In this document: positions 10,781 to 23,300 of the stretch, one piece after another
How the letters are laid out: every line of letters starts with the position of its first letter
How positions within the stretch are numbered: position 1 is the stretch's first letter
Origin: Clarireedia homoeocarpa
Taxonomy: Eukaryota > Ascomycota > Leotiomycetes > Helotiales > Rutstroemiaceae
Direction of reading: 5' to 3'
DNA length: 64,000 bases
Assembly: GCA_001465935.1 (NCBI GenBank)
Contig: LNKV01000002.1
Coordinates: 372,001-436,000 of the forward strand
Notes under the pieces: generated by a model
Told to the model about the DNA's origin: nothing
What the model saw: only the letters and a program-made list of their open reading frames with translations
The model's database searches: none
Position numbers and translations under genes: made by a program

Positions 10781-11179
10781 CATATGTCACCATTGCTCAA
10801 ATGAGTTAGGGCACTGCTTGGGGAGGAATGGTCGTCTCCCTTGTTTTCATTATTGGGAGACTAGCTATCCGCTTCAGAAGCTTCAGACCACCAATACGAG
10901 ATTCAACGGTCGTATCCACAGCCAATTCTCTCTAGTCTGAACAAAAAGAGAACGTTAGGATATCGCAATTTGTCCTAATATGTACGGACCATGTGCGTGC
11001 GGTGGCTAAGATGTTGGAGTTCGTTGCTGATTGTGCCTCGCCATTTCTATCCTATGGAAGTCGGAGTAGAAGATGATCGAACCCCTAGGACGTTGGTCTC
11101 GCCCCAAACATGTCAAGCTCGTGACTTGCGTCCATGAATACAGAGTAGTCAACGCCATCTGCATTTGATCTTGGGTGGA
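10781..11179. other. Unrecognisable decayed DNA
   Basis: Lies between the MFS relic and the P450 relic. It may contain the eroded C-terminal half of the transporter and N-terminal part of the P450, but no segment could be matched to either family by eye. Confidence 0.3.
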
Positions 11180-12243
11180 ATCATAATGAATTTTAGCAGA
11201 GCAAGAAAGAGATTCAAGGAATTGGTGAGCGCAGAGGTGGTGAGAAGGCTGTCAGAGAGTCTTAGTGAAAGAGAAAAGCACGTAAGCTTGACCATTCCTT
11301 TGCTATTCAGAATCCTGGCGCAGCTAATAAACAGACAGAAAGACTGTTTAGACAGAAAGACTGTTTATAATGGATCATAGACTATTCTAGGCCCTCAGCA
11401 TCTGTTGAATTTATCTCTCGACAGATGCAATCACTCATCTTAGGCGGAACCCATCAGCAGCCCATGGTGCGTACAAATCTATACACACGTGTCCGTACAT
11501 CAGCTCATCAGAGAAATGAATTTCAGCTAATCTCCTCATAGTATTTAGCATTCGTTTTTTACTGCCTGTGTCTGCATTACGGATATGTTGATAAGCTGAG
11601 AGATGAAATTCACAGCATGAAGGGGGCCCAATTTCATGACCTGCAGCATGGAACTCGATATCTTGATAGCTTTCTACGAGAAGTTGCCCGGCTGTACCCG
11701 TTGACGCACGGTATGTATGCCTTGTCTCCTCCGCAAGAAACATTGAAACATAATCTAACAAAACAAGTTGCCTTGCCACGTAAAGTAATGTCCGACTTTA
11801 CTTTTGTAGATGGAACCTACATACCAAAGGATAACTAGATCTGCGTGCCTCATGCAGCCATGATGAATCCCCCTGAAGCCTATCCCAAACCCACGACTTC
11901 GACGGTTTTCAGTTTGTAAGCGAAACAAGCGACGGGGCCAAGTCCACACATCGATTCTGGTATATGAGCCGCGAATTCCCTTTTGGGGAAACCCCAAAAC
12001 CGGATGGTGTGTTATTCTGCTATGCTTGGGCTGCCCACTTGCGTGTTGTATTACGCCAACATGCATGTAGCCCGGCTCGCAACTACGTATGGCTGAATAT
12101 GAAAGTAATCGTCAGTCACTTGATAGAGCATTACGTGTTCAGCTTGTCTGAGGATACCGGAAGTCCAACGCTGTCATATCATGTTTTGGAGATGCCTCAT
12201 CCTATGCTGAAGATGCTCGTCAGGAGACGCGATCTAACAACAT
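11180..12243 (+). pseudogene. Cytochrome P450 relic
   Basis: Fragments of a P450 in shifting frames. Near 11190 there is RARKRFKELVSAEVVRRLS (helix region before the I-helix). At about 11545-11710 YVDKLRDEIHS and YLDSFLREVARLYPLTHG include the K-helix with ExxR (E-V-A-R). At 11790-11870 VMSDFTFVDGTYIPKDN is followed by a stop (TAG at 11836-11838) where relatives have Trp, then ICVPHAAMM. Around 11970 a frame-shifted FWGNPK heme-loop segment can be read, and at 12100-12135 LNMKVIVSHLIEHYVFSL resembles the L-helix and C-terminal region. The I-helix is missing or unreadable. The style is that of trichothecene/gibberellin-type fungal P450s, a different subfamily from the neighbouring intact P450. 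Clearly non-coding as it stands. Confidence 0.72.
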
Positions 12244-13863
12244 AGACCACCAGCTAAAAGCCTCGAGCTAATAGTTGTCGATTCGAAGAGAAGGTCTGGA
12301 TGAAGTGCGGGTTAAGGATATCACAAATATGCGTGATACTCCAACCGAATAAGAATTTTTCTTTCTAATGACTTCGGACAAGTATGCTAGCTTTGATGTT
12401 TCATGTTATGAACCATGCATGCAGGCACACCTCCACCCATTCCTGTGAATTGCTGTGAATCTTTCGCTGTGTCAGAAAAGGATGCGAAAGAAAAATTACT
12501 GCTCATCAGTGAGCCGCTTCATCCAACTCACCTACTCAATTAGCCAGTTCAGGGCATCGCTTCGCCTTTTATGATTATCCATTCTACTTGCTTCTACCTC
12601 CGCCGCCGCTGCCACCTCGTACCTCTTCAACCCTGCAGCTACATGATCTGCCATTCCCAACACGCCCCCGCTGTACGGGCGTTGAGCATTGAGATTCTCA
12701 ATCGATAATCCCTTGCCGACGATCGTTCGAGAGAACGAAGGCGGGGATTGTAAGGAGAAGTTGCCTCAGTGATACCTAGTACGACCGCTGCAATGTACTT
12801 CGTGTATCCTGATCCATCGTTTCCCCTACCACGTGCCATCATTCACTTGCTGGCGCCACTTAGAATGGTCGACAACCTTGAGTAGTGAACGTCTTGTGTT
12901 CTGCAGGTTCTTTCTTTTGGGGCATCTACAAATCTTGCGATGGTTCTTCGTCTCATTCGGATTGCCTTTTGAAGCTTCGTGAAGATTTTTCCTGTGCTGA
13001 GTGAGTTTGACAAACATATAAGGTTGTTGATACTGATTACATGGTTGTCAATCTCCACAGGTGTTATGATTCGATAGGTTATCTTATTGACCATGCCGAC
13101 CTCATTATCCTATCTTCCCTTGTAAGATAGCTTCCGAACAGCCTTTTCTACCATAGATTCCGTAAGCCGATGAACAGTCGTGCAGTAGTATAAGTAGCAT
13201 AGAGGTTCAAATATGGTATAGCAGAACCTCAAGGCCGTTTATCCAATCCAATCGGTTTCCTTATCCAATGCCGACAGACAGCGCCGAGGATAGTGAGAGC
13301 AATGGGAGGAGTTCCCGCATTTGTCCATGTCTGCAGTGCGATGTGATAGGAGATAGAGGATAATGGCGAGAACACTCAGTATCGCACGTATCACTCGTAC
13401 CACTGCCGAGGACTTGAGGTGACCAAGACTCTTCTTTCCTTATCTTTAGCCCTAATGTGACCTGCTGGCTAAGGAAAAGGTCCCCGCCGCCCCCCACCTT
13501 GAAGGTTACGTACCGATAAATAGATAGAGAATTAAAGGCGGTTGGTGGGACAGTCCTGGGCGAATAAGAGCCTCAAATTTTCCGTCTGCTTCTCTTCTCT
13601 TCTCTTCTTCTTCTCTCTCCTCTTCCCTCTCTTCTTCCCTCTCGTCTTCTCTCTCTTCTCTGCTGTTTCTTGTCTTTTCGTATTCTCACATACAAATTCC
13701 GTGGCAATTGTCCCGATCCAGTTTGTTGGAATATAGACAGGGTTGTGCATAAGGCTGCAGCTTATAGTAGCGGTTCTAAGGTTGCTAAAAGTACGCATCA
13801 TCGATTGTTCTGAATCAAAAGTCCGAGCACGCGACACTCCGGCCGCAAAGGGAGCGGCTTATT
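12244..13863. other. Intergenic region, no gene seen
   Basis: About 1.6 kb of spacer between the decayed cluster and the lipase gene. It includes a polypyrimidine tract at about 13582-13680 (CTTCT/CTCTT runs). Short open frames on either strand have no recognisable motif. Confidence 0.4.
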
Positions 13864-13908
13864 GTTAGTGGTTTGAAAGCGTCTCTCGAGACACTTTCTA
13901 CCACTAAC
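13864..13908. repeat. 45-nt imperfect palindrome upstream of the lipase gene
   Basis: Outer arms GTTAGTGGT (13864-13872) and ACCACTAAC (13900-13908) are exact reverse complements. Inside, GAAAGCGTCTC pairs imperfectly with GAGACACTTTC around a central TCTCGAGA. It lies 78 bp before the lipase ATG at 13986, a place where a dimeric regulator site or an RNA hairpin in the leader could act. The function is inference only. Confidence 0.7.
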
Positions 13909-13985
13909 ATCCTTTAATCAACACCTTCGCATTGTTACCTTTCTCCTTTGCTTCTTTGGACCGGGCATTCTTCAGTAACGAAGTA

Positions 13986-15477
13986 ATGGATTACACCGGT
14001 ACCAGCCGTGAAGCACAACATCTTGTTGTGCTTGTTCACGGGTAAGTGGGACATTTTGAGCTTCTGACCCCTCTGGTTCTATCCAACTCCAACGCTGACT
14101 TCGTCCCACTTTGCTGCAGACTATGGGGCAACCCAAACCATCTGGAAACAGTGGCGAAATCCTTACGAGCAAAGCATCCCGAAGAGAGTCTCCATATTCT
14201 GGTCGCAAAGCGCAATAGTGGTAGCTTTACGTACGATGGGATCGAACTTGGCGGCGAAAGAGTGACGGCTGAGATCGAGGAGGAAATCGAGAAGCTTGCA
14301 AGAGATGGGCAACAAATTACCAGATTCTCAATTGTTGGATATTCTCTGGGTGGTCTTGTTGCCCGTTACTCTGTTGGCTTACTTGAAAGCAAAGGATTCT
14401 TCGAAAAGATCAAGCCAGTGGTACGTTGGTATTGGAATCGTTACAGAGATACAACGAATACTAATTTCGAACACGCAGAACTTTACGACATTTGCATCTC
14501 CTCATTTGGGCGTGAGAACTCCGCTGAAGGGATGGCATAATCATATTTGGAATGTCCTAGGCGCTCGAACACTTTCTACATCTGGCCGACAATTATTCAC
14601 GATAGATAATTTCAGGGATACGGGCCGACCATTATTGGAAATACTTGCAGATCCCGAATCGATATTCTTGAAAGGGCTCGCAAAATTCGAAAGAAGGACA
14701 TTATATGCGAATATCGTCAACGATCGAAGCACCGTCTACTACACCACCGCCATCTCTTGCACCGACCCATTCGTGAGCCTGGACAAAATCAAGATCAATT
14801 ACCTAAAAGGTTACGACGATGTCATTCTTGACCCCCAAAATCCCGTCTCTCCTCTCGACAAAACCACAGACTCGAGCATCAGCACACGATTCATGACTGG
14901 CACCCAGAAAACCTTTGGTAACTTCCCTCTCATCTTCGCCATGGTTCTCTTTATTCCTTTCGGTGTCGTCGCCTTCCTCATCAACTCCGCCATTCAATCT
15001 CTGCGCAGCAAACGCCGAATCCGTCTTTACGAACGAGGTCTGGCTGGTATCCAACCTCAAAACTACCGTGTCCCACTCCTCATAACCGGTATGCGTGAAG
15101 CTGTCGAAGACGTCTATGAAAACCTGAATTCTGCCCAAAGCAACGATTATCTCAACGACATGACTCCCGATCCCTCTGATGCTGAAGATGGACCCAGCTC
15201 TACCCGCCGTGAACGCACTAAATCCTTCCATTCCGAAACCGTGCCTGATCCAGAAAAATCCGATGCTTCTTCGCACCTTGGTCCAACCTTGGCTTTGGCT
15301 CCTTATCAATTCAAGATGATTCAGGCTTTGGATGAGGTGGGATTCCGCAAATATCCTGTCTTTATCCATAAGGTTATGCACAGTCATGCAGCGATCGTCG
15401 TAAGAGTTGACAAACCTAGTTTCGATGAAGGCAGAATCGTTTTGAAACATTGGCTTGATGAGGAGTTTCTTCTGTGA
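13986..15477 (+). CDS. Serine esterase/lipase, DUF676 (Lpl1-like)
   Basis: Three exons (13986-14041, 14120-14420, 14479-15477) encode 451 residues, nearly the length of yeast Lpl1 (450). The alpha/beta-hydrolase begins with the oxyanion strand VLVHGLWGNPNHL. The nucleophile elbow is GYSLGG near residue 98-103, and FASPHLG follows the third exon junction. A hydrophobic hairpin (FPLIFAMVLFIPFGVVAFLI) lies near residue 275-295, typical of the lipid-droplet-associated members. The C-terminus holds a histidine region (HKVMHSHAAIV) that probably supplies the catalytic His. In yeast Lpl1 is a broad phospholipase on lipid droplets; that role is inferred here. Exon 1 is only 56 nt, with phases supporting the ATG at 13986. 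An imperfect palindrome precedes the gene. Confidence 0.85.
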
Positions 15478-16330
15478 GTTTCGAGTAGTGTTTGATTATA
15501 TGAGCGAGCGAGCAAGTGCTTTTCTAGATTCTCTTTCTATTTATTTTCGGTCCCCCTATCTTCATCGGTTGCATTCACAGGCAGGATTTGTTATAGCGTT
15601 GGCGTTATTAGAAGCGTCCCTTCTAGAATGCGTGAGATGGAGACGGAGATGGAGACGGTGGGAGGATTTCTCTTTGTTGCTATATTTCTTGCATACATTG
15701 TATCGTATCGCTTTGCTTTGCGTGTGTGAATAGACTAGATACCAATGTTTGAAAGAAATACATGTATTTATCACTCAACCAGTCTACGGAGTACCTGGCT
15801 AACCCAGTTCTATGAAATGTGATCAAATTCCAATAGTCTGAGATTCAGATCGGGGTTTACCGCCGCTTTGCTAGACAAGTTGTATTTATGCTTCGATGCC
15901 TCTGATACTGGCAATGGTAACCAGAGAGAAAACAACTTCACACCCCGCACTCATTCCCACCCATCCCACTAAGCTGTTTGCTTGTTCAATCTTGTACATA
16001 TTTGCTGCAGTATGATCATTTGTTTGATATACTTCATTAATTAATTATCTTTATCCTGATATTCTACGCTATGCATCAAGGTATCTTAACCATCTAAATC
16101 TGCAATGATTCCCAAACTCCTCGCTACAAAAATGCAAAAAAATGCCCGGGTTTTGATCCTTTCCTATGCTTTCTATGCCAACAACAAACAAGTATGCATC
16201 CATAAGACATAAACACAATCGTCATCCCTCATCTCGTCATGATTAATGCATGCAAAGTAAACACCCAACTGATCACTCAGCCCCCCCCCCCTCCCCCTAT
16301 TATTCTCTAGTGTTTCCATCCTCGCCCAAC
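15478..16330. other. Convergent 3' region
   Basis: Spacer between the lipase gene (+) and the MFS gene (-). It is AT-rich in the centre (about 16020-16070), and a C-run of about 12 lies near 16279-16290 with interrupting T. No gene is seen. Confidence 0.4.
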
Positions 16331-18104
16331 CTATGCGCTCGGACTAAACTTGCTCATCTTCCTCACCTTCGCGCCGTACAAAAAGAACAGAATCGGCGCG
16401 GGAATCATCGCAATGCACAAGAAGCCCAGCAGACTCGTAGCCCACGCCACCCCCAGACTATTATACATGTACTGCGCAAAGAGCGGGAATCCGCTGCCGG
16501 CAAAGCTGCGCAGGAAGGTGTTGGCCGCAATGGCGGAATTCGCGTGCCACATGTACACGTCGATGATGTAGTTTAGGCCCTGCAGGAAAATCATCAGGAT
16601 TCCCCATCCGATAAACACGCCTGCGATGACCTGCGGCACCCAGGAGATGTTGGGGTTGGAGGTCCAGGCGAACCAGAAGAGGCCGATGGGGAGGATGACG
16701 GAGCCGAGGATCATGGGGGGGAGACGTTCTTCGGGGATGACGCGGCCGTGTTTTTCGAGCTTGCGCGCGAAGCGCGTGCGCGTGACCCAGCTGATGGTTA
16801 GGGCGCCGAGGACGACGCCGAGGAGGATGCCGAGGAAGGGGAGGGCGCCGATGCCGGAGCTCCAGTGCCGGTGCTGCTGGAAGGAGATGGGGTAGGCTTC
16901 GAAGAAGAGGTAGAGGATGCCGTAGATGAGCATCATGTAGATGGTGATGAGGAGGAGAATGGGCTCGCGGAAGAGCATGACGAAGGGTCGGAGGAGGTAT
17001 GTTTGCATGATGGTGTGGAAGTCGAGTTGGAGCTGGAGGAAGGGATGGAGGTTAGTATTGTGTGGAATTAAGGTTGTGGCTCTGCAAGAGTGCGGACTTA
17101 CCTCGTCGGCTTTACTGTGGATGGCCCAGTTCTTGGTCTCGAATCGAAGTTTCGCGGCACGTCTCTGCAAAAGCTTTGGGTGAGATGTTTCGGGGACGAT
17201 GAAAAGACCAATCGTCCCGAAGAAGGCTGCCAAGATCAAAGTAATCCAAGCGGTCCATCTCCATCCGAGATCAGATCCTACGATGAAACCACCACCAATT
17301 GGTCCAGCAATCTGCAAACATGTCAGCCGTACAATCCCTCTTAAATGCCAGGAGTAGAACTTACAGGCCCAATGAAAGTAGCAGCAGCGAAAACACAAAC
17401 CGCCACACCTCTGTCCACCGGTCCAAAGAAATCTGCTAATGCACCACCAACAATAGCCAACGGTGCGCTAGCAAAACATCCACCCAAGAATCGACAGATC
17501 ATAATAGTTTGGATGTTCTGCGCAACCGCGACCGGGATCTGGAAGATGGCGAAGCAGGCGTATCCGAAGAAAAGCGGTATTTTCCTACCGAAGATTTCAG
17601 ATCCAGGTCCCCATACCTATTGCATCACCGTGTTAGCAAAGAAGGAACTTAATCTTTCATGCGGTGCAAAGATCTACATACCAACGGCCCAACACCAAAC
17701 CCAAGGACAAATAGCGATGTTCCTAGCACACCTACTTCTTCCGATACACCATATATTTCAGCGACTTCAATAGTAGCTGTACTGAAAACACTAGATGCGA
17801 AAGTAACGCAGAAGGTCATGAGACCCATTACCACGGTAACGAGCCACTTCTTTCTTGCGGGCCAGTTCATGGGGTTCTCGGGGTCGTCTGGTCCATCCCA
17901 GGTTATCAGATTTGGGTCTTGTTCCTGTTTCTGTTTTTCTCGTCGCACCTCCTCGTCCCTCCTCTTCTGATCTTCAGCTGCTTCAACATCATCTTTGGCT
18001 AGGGTAGTAGTCTGGCTAGCGCCGAGAGCCTCCCCATAAGGAGCGTCTTGCCCTGGGAAGGGTTCCGTGTCGATACTATCGTTGTCTTTGATAGAGTTCG
18101 GCAT
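16331..18104 (-). CDS. MFS transporter, DHA1 type (polyamine/multidrug-like)
   Basis: Four exons, 18104-17682, 17616-17365, 17311-17102 and 17032-16331, with phase-0 introns of 53-69 bp, give 528 residues. A charged cytosolic N-terminus (about 85 residues) precedes the family-typical NPMNWPARKKW and twelve predicted membrane segments. Motif A-like GSEIFGRKIPL sits after TM2, and RFLGGCFASAP plus GPIGGGFI (TM5 motif C) follow. The second half contains the EAYPISFQQHRHW loop and the TM11-12 hydrophobic stretches. These features fit proton-driven DHA1 exporters of the Tpo/Flr1 kind; the substrate cannot be told. Unlike the MFS relic at 10.4 kb it is fully open, and it belongs to another subfamily, so the two are not duplicates. 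Confidence 0.87.
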
Positions 18105-19296
18105 CCTTAGCGATAGAGTGGGGAGCCTGTCTATGTGTGATGAGGACCTGCTAAGGTCTGGATGTGCAGCGGTATCCGGAAACCTTTTGTCGTCAATATT
18201 GGTCTAATGTTGACCTTCACTATCAATCCTGGTCCTGTCAGAAGCGTAGGAATTTCTCTCTGGCTTCTTAAGAGATCGATTGCAGCGGAGGCTGCGCGTT
18301 TTAGTATTTGTATGCGTTCTGATATATTGTGGGTCTTTGTCTTTTTCGGTACCGCCAGGAGTGGAGTGGATATGGGTATGGGTATGCAGCGGTGTTAGGA
18401 CATGGAATTTAGCAAAGTGGGTACATGTGTTTCTTCAAACTTGATGGCACCAGAACTTGAGGCTTGGCAAATTGCAAGAATGAGCAACGCGATATTTATT
18501 GGAATAATATTTCGTATAAACTTACTCATATGAAGTACGTATACATAATTGATTAATATCATCAAGAAGAAGATTACAAACATCTTGCCTGTTTCTATTC
18601 TCGCCAAGTCCCTGTCAATTAGGGGGGAACGCGTTAAGGAAAGGGGGGGATGCTTTGAAATCTACTTAGTAGAGTGCTTCGTTCTTCTGCAGTGTGGAAC
18701 GCTCGACCCACGCAACTACAGTAGTGACAGCCTCGGTGAAGGAAAAGAAGAGTAATCGGGGGGGGCCAGGCCGTACTTCGCAGGCATCAATTCCCACTTG
18801 AAAGAATTCTAGCTTGCTTTGCATAGTCGACACTGGATCCATTTCACCATCGTCGACGTGCCGATATCCGTGCAGGCGATCTTAATGCTTGAATTTCAGA
18901 ACGAACCCCTAGGATCTCGGCCCGACGGGGTTACGAAAGAGCGAGATGGGCCATGCTCAAATGCAGCATTCGTAAGTCATGGAGAACAACGAGGCTCATT
19001 GATGCTGAGAGATGTTGATAGATCTTGATAGATCAGATGCAGCTTATCAGATGGCACTCTGCTTAGAAATCTGCTCGTTGCGTCTGGAGTAAGCAAGTTA
19101 TCAGTATTAGTCAACAAGATCGACAACGTTTGGAACGGAAGAGGCCAAGATCTTAAGTCCATGGACATCCGCGGATGTAGCGATGATAGCTCCGTAACGT
19201 TCGTGACTGTATTTCACCAGGTTCAGACGAAATAGCACAGCGGTGGTGGAGAACCGCTCCGCAAAGAGAGCTTCCTCACCTCGCCCATGCTCACCT

Positions 19297-19337
19297 CTAC
19301 TTCCTACTTCCTACTTCCTACTTCCTGCTTCCTACTT
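19297..19337. repeat. Tandem CTTCCTA repeat
   Basis: About five 7-bp units of the pattern CTACTTC, the fifth with one change (CTGCTTC). A short minisatellite in non-coding DNA. Confidence 0.8.
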
Positions 19338-20280
19338 ATGGAGATTCTGTTCCTTCGCCTCGGTGAGCGCCCACGAGAGAAGGCATCTCCAATCTCTATG
19401 GATATGTTTCGCTTTGTCTCGGCTTAATTGTTTGGCCGATGCTAATCGGTACATGGTGTCAGTACCGTCGAACGGACATAGAGGAAGAAATCAGCGAAGG
19501 AAGCAGAAAAGGCCGAAGATATGATATTTGGGCTCTAGGCAACATTTTAGACCGTGACACGCCATGTCAGAAAAAGACTTATTACAGTAAAGTAAGTATT
19601 TAAATCTTATTGCTCAAATTTGCTTGACACGTTTTATGCTATTTACATATATAATTATGCTGTTTACTTCGAAAATATACTTCGTATATACTTCGTATAA
19701 TTGAACTTAGAGTCCTTGATGAGGTGTCGTCTTTTTCTGACGTTGCGATAGTCTTCCAGGATAAGTTATGCCTTCTTCGAATTCCTAAAAATATTTACCT
19801 CCGCATAAATCTCCGCTGCTTGGCGCATGAAAACTTCGCACGTTCGTGGGTCTTTTCTCAAGCCAGAAGAACTCTATATCCACGCGACGATATGGAACGA
19901 TTGAGTTCGGATATGAATCGGTCAAAGCATTGAGCACTGTTGATTAGTTCGTTATGCACCACGGTAGATCCATGTGTGTCGAATCCCTGGGGAGCAGCGT
20001 TCGCATCTCAACAACGTCGGCACCCGTTGCCGACTGGGCTGCATACCCACAGAAGTAGCGATCGCCGGTGCGTGTTACCTGGAGGATTCCACGTGTTCCG
20101 GCGAAAGCAATGCCGCATGCGTTCAGAAAGCTCTAGAAGGTCGACTCCTCGGGTCAGAATCATAAGCCCGTGTACCCGTTCGCCAGATCCCTACCGTTGC
20201 GTGGGCTTCATGTGTTGTACCAAAAATGTTGGGCGTTACAATTTGCATTGGGAAGGTAAATGAACACATACTTCACTGGC

Positions 20281-20327
20281 TGAGTAGGCCAAACAGTGAG
20301 CATTGAAGAAGGTGAGCATTGAAGAAG
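20281..20327. repeat. Direct repeat of a 15-bp unit
   Basis: The unit GTGAGCATTGAAGAA occurs twice in direct succession, at about 20296 and 20311. Probably a local duplication. Confidence 0.75.
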
Positions 20328-23300
20328 TGATGTCCGATGGGCAGACAATCGTTCAATGGCTTATCCACCAGTTGTTGAACGCTATATGAGGATTCAGAAT
20401 AACTTGGCAAAGCTGTCCCGCCTACAGCCACATTTTGGAAGGCGTCAGATCATCGATACCGGCTTTTTCAGCCCTCGTCTTCCAGCATCTTTTGCACAGT
20501 GCGGAAATTTTGGTGTAGTTGTAGCCTCAGCTAGGGTTACCTCAACGGTCCTTCGGGTTAAAGTCGCGGAAGGTTGTATGGGGCGAAGAGCAACGCAAAG
20601 AGTACATCGTACAAGCCAAGTTGAGAGACTTCCCTGTTGCTGATAAATATTACAAACGTCTCCACGCCTCAGAACTCATCTTGCATGCGGCGAGATATAC
20701 GATAGGATCTGTGGCATGCTACGGGCATGGGCCTTTTTAGCACGCCGCACAAAGATTTCTACTTGATCTTGCAATCTCAGAGAATGAATACAGCCATTGT
20801 CATGATGTGAGGTTGCTACTGCCTGTCGTAATAGATGAATTGGCAGGTACATGCACAGGGCCTCGATAGGAAATCGTACGGTTGAATGAGATCTGCCATT
20901 CTGGGGTTCCGGAGTTCAACCTGCAGCCTAGTCCGAGTCTTGAAAAACACGTTGGTGGCCATCCAGGGCTTCATTCGTCTGGACTGTTTCGTACTCGCAC
21001 TCGTAGGACGGTCAGTTTTGAATGAGCTCTTTGAGCTACCACGAGGGTTGTATCATGAACAGCACGCTCACAGGTTTAAACGTCGACGAAAAAGAGATTC
21101 GGATAAATTGAACTTTCCTCTTACATCTTTCGTCCTGGCGCCTCAGGAACAAACATTGGCCTGGCACCCAGACAACAATGCCTGAGTAAAAAGAACTCGA
21201 ATTGAATTAAATAGAAAAGAAAACCAATTCCCTCCTGTAAACCGACAATAGATCAGCCTCGCCATGCTTTTCCCCTTCTTTCCTTTCCTCCATGCCGAGC
21301 CCACACGGTGAAGGAAAGTACAAAGTAACGTTTGATGAGCCTTGGCCCCCCGCCTATAGGGCTGCATACTCCGACAGGATGACGCCAATGTCAGGCCTGG
21401 GCACCTAGCATTTTGTCCCTCACCGATTATAATAAGCACATTTACAGCATCGAAGCTTTGCTGGTCCTATTACTGCCCTCAAAAGTTCCATGCATGAGGT
21501 TTTAGCCCCCAATCGAAGATGGAAGTTGTCGGTGAACAGGGGGATGTTGAAATTTTTCGCAAGTGCGGGTGAGAGGCTATTAGTATAGGGTGCTGTTCTC
21601 GAAATTTCTTGCGGATTCAGCTGATGACATACTCTACGCTCCTTTTGTCTCATATTTTTCTTCGTCTCTCTTTTTTTGGTGCTGAAACGCAGGGTTGTGG
21701 GGTCTTTTGCGCAAGAGGGCAGGCGACCGGCATGGCAAACTCGAAACTATCAAGGAGGTCTGTAGGTTGCGGGCGATGTTGTTTGCAAATTGCACTCGAA
21801 TCTGAAAATCAGCCGGGCAGATTAGCTATAAGGTGGCTAAAGGCTTGTTGGAAAGTCTACATGGACCTGTGAGTCTCTTTCTTGCTGCATAGCTATGTAG
21901 CCTGCTCTAAGTCACATGCAACTTGGCTTGTTGCATTGATGATAGAGGTGAGCATCTGGCAGCAGCAGTAAGGTTTAACATCATGTTGTGAATTTCCTAT
22001 TTCTGTATGTGAATGTTCTTCACAGAGCAACTGGACTAACGATGTGCTAAGTCAACGGAAAGTCTCGCAGAATCCTCCGCACCGGCCAAGCAAAGAACTC
22101 AGATTCAGTCACCAATATACAATCACCAACAGGAACGTCTTTGTTTACTTCGATCACTTCTACCTACTCTTGAGAGCCATGGTCATGAGTTTCTTGATAT
22201 TGAGGTATGGCCAGGGTTTAGTCTATTTGGCACGTCAGCCTAAATTTCGAGATCGTCCAAGTCTGCGTTGTGGTCGTCTAAATTCTTTGTTTGGTTTTGG
22301 ATGGTTTCTAGAATGGCCAGAAGGCCAACACCCTCTCAATTCTGCATGGCCTTGGTCTGGGGTGAAGCTGGCAATTGTTGTGCTATGGGGAGTGTGCTGG
22401 ATGTTCTATATGCGACTCAACCATTGGCAGCGATCCGAATCACTGCAGCGCCGCCTGCAGGTCTCGACCCGGCCACCTCCTCCTGCAATGTATAATTCGT
22501 CTTCAAATCTTATATCACTTGGTAAGCGGCATTCTTTCCTTCAAATTCAGCCTGTAGCGGATCAGAGATTGTTGTCGGGCAGTGCTGTGGTTTGCAAACC
22601 TGAACTTAGAGCCTTGGGCACGACAAAATGCCCAAGAAGGATCTGGGACTGTCTTTTCAACAGAACCCCGCCTCGGTCCACATTATACTACTTCTAAAAA
22701 TGTTCCCGACTCGAACACTCTGGAAACGGCACCGCAGCCGGGCCGGAATCACGCAGGAATTATCTGCCAATTGAGGTTTTGTTAATCGTGCGAATCGGGG
22801 CCTTGGATTCACTTGTTCGCGCATGTATACAGGACAGCTTTTGATACTGGACAGAGTGATTAGCGTCTATTTCAACTTCCTGGAGCAGTTCCATTCCCGG
22901 GGCAAGCTAGTATTTTTTCATTTACGCGGCCATGTTCGAAGTGAATTGGATACCGAGATCGCAAAATTTCCTTCGAGAACTTGTTTTGTGGTTGCTGAGG
23001 CTGGCTGATACACGTTACAACACTTTCTGACATTTTATCTCAAACCAGATCCAGCGATCTCAGCAAATTTATCGGCAACAACGATCAAGCAAGAACCACA
23101 CGACAGCGATTTATTTGTCTTCGGCCAGTACCAGAACAGTAACGGCAACCAGCTTCAGCGCCCGAATCAGTCTGACTGGCCCGCATTCACCGATAACCTT
23201 ACCGGCTTGAGTAAGACGAAGATAACTACAAGGGTTCAGATCAATAGACGGGGAGACCAAGGTGAATCTCAGGCTGTCCCACCAACATTCGGAGCAAATC

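Larger units (their letters stand above)
18105..23048. other. Gene-poor region of nearly 5 kb
   Basis: No recognisable gene. It contains small repeats (7-bp CTTCCTA units near 19300, a 15-bp direct repeat near 20300) and ACTTCGTATA-type duplications near 19670-19705. Open frames up to 217 codons occur (22044-22697) but show no motif, splice logic or composition supporting coding. A stretch at 22740-22825 reads NYLPIEVLLIV in one frame, faintly F-box-like, but has no start and ends quickly. The right end may hold 5' exons of the zinc-finger gene. Confidence 0.4.

Noticed and set aside
13542..13837. Frames through the CTTCT tract on both strands
   Set aside because: Low-complexity polypyrimidine DNA; Lys/Arg/Glu runs on the minus strand are an artefact.
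14803..15450. 215-codon minus-strand frame
   Set aside because: Antisense to the third exon of the lipase gene, with no recognisable motif.
22044..22697. 217-codon plus-strand frame in the gene-poor region
   Set aside because: Odd composition (Trp, Arg, Leu), no domain, and overlapped by other equally open frames; likely chance.
22740..22850. F-box-like NYLPIEVLLIV segment
   Set aside because: No start codon in frame, ends within a few codons, and the match covers only one helix.
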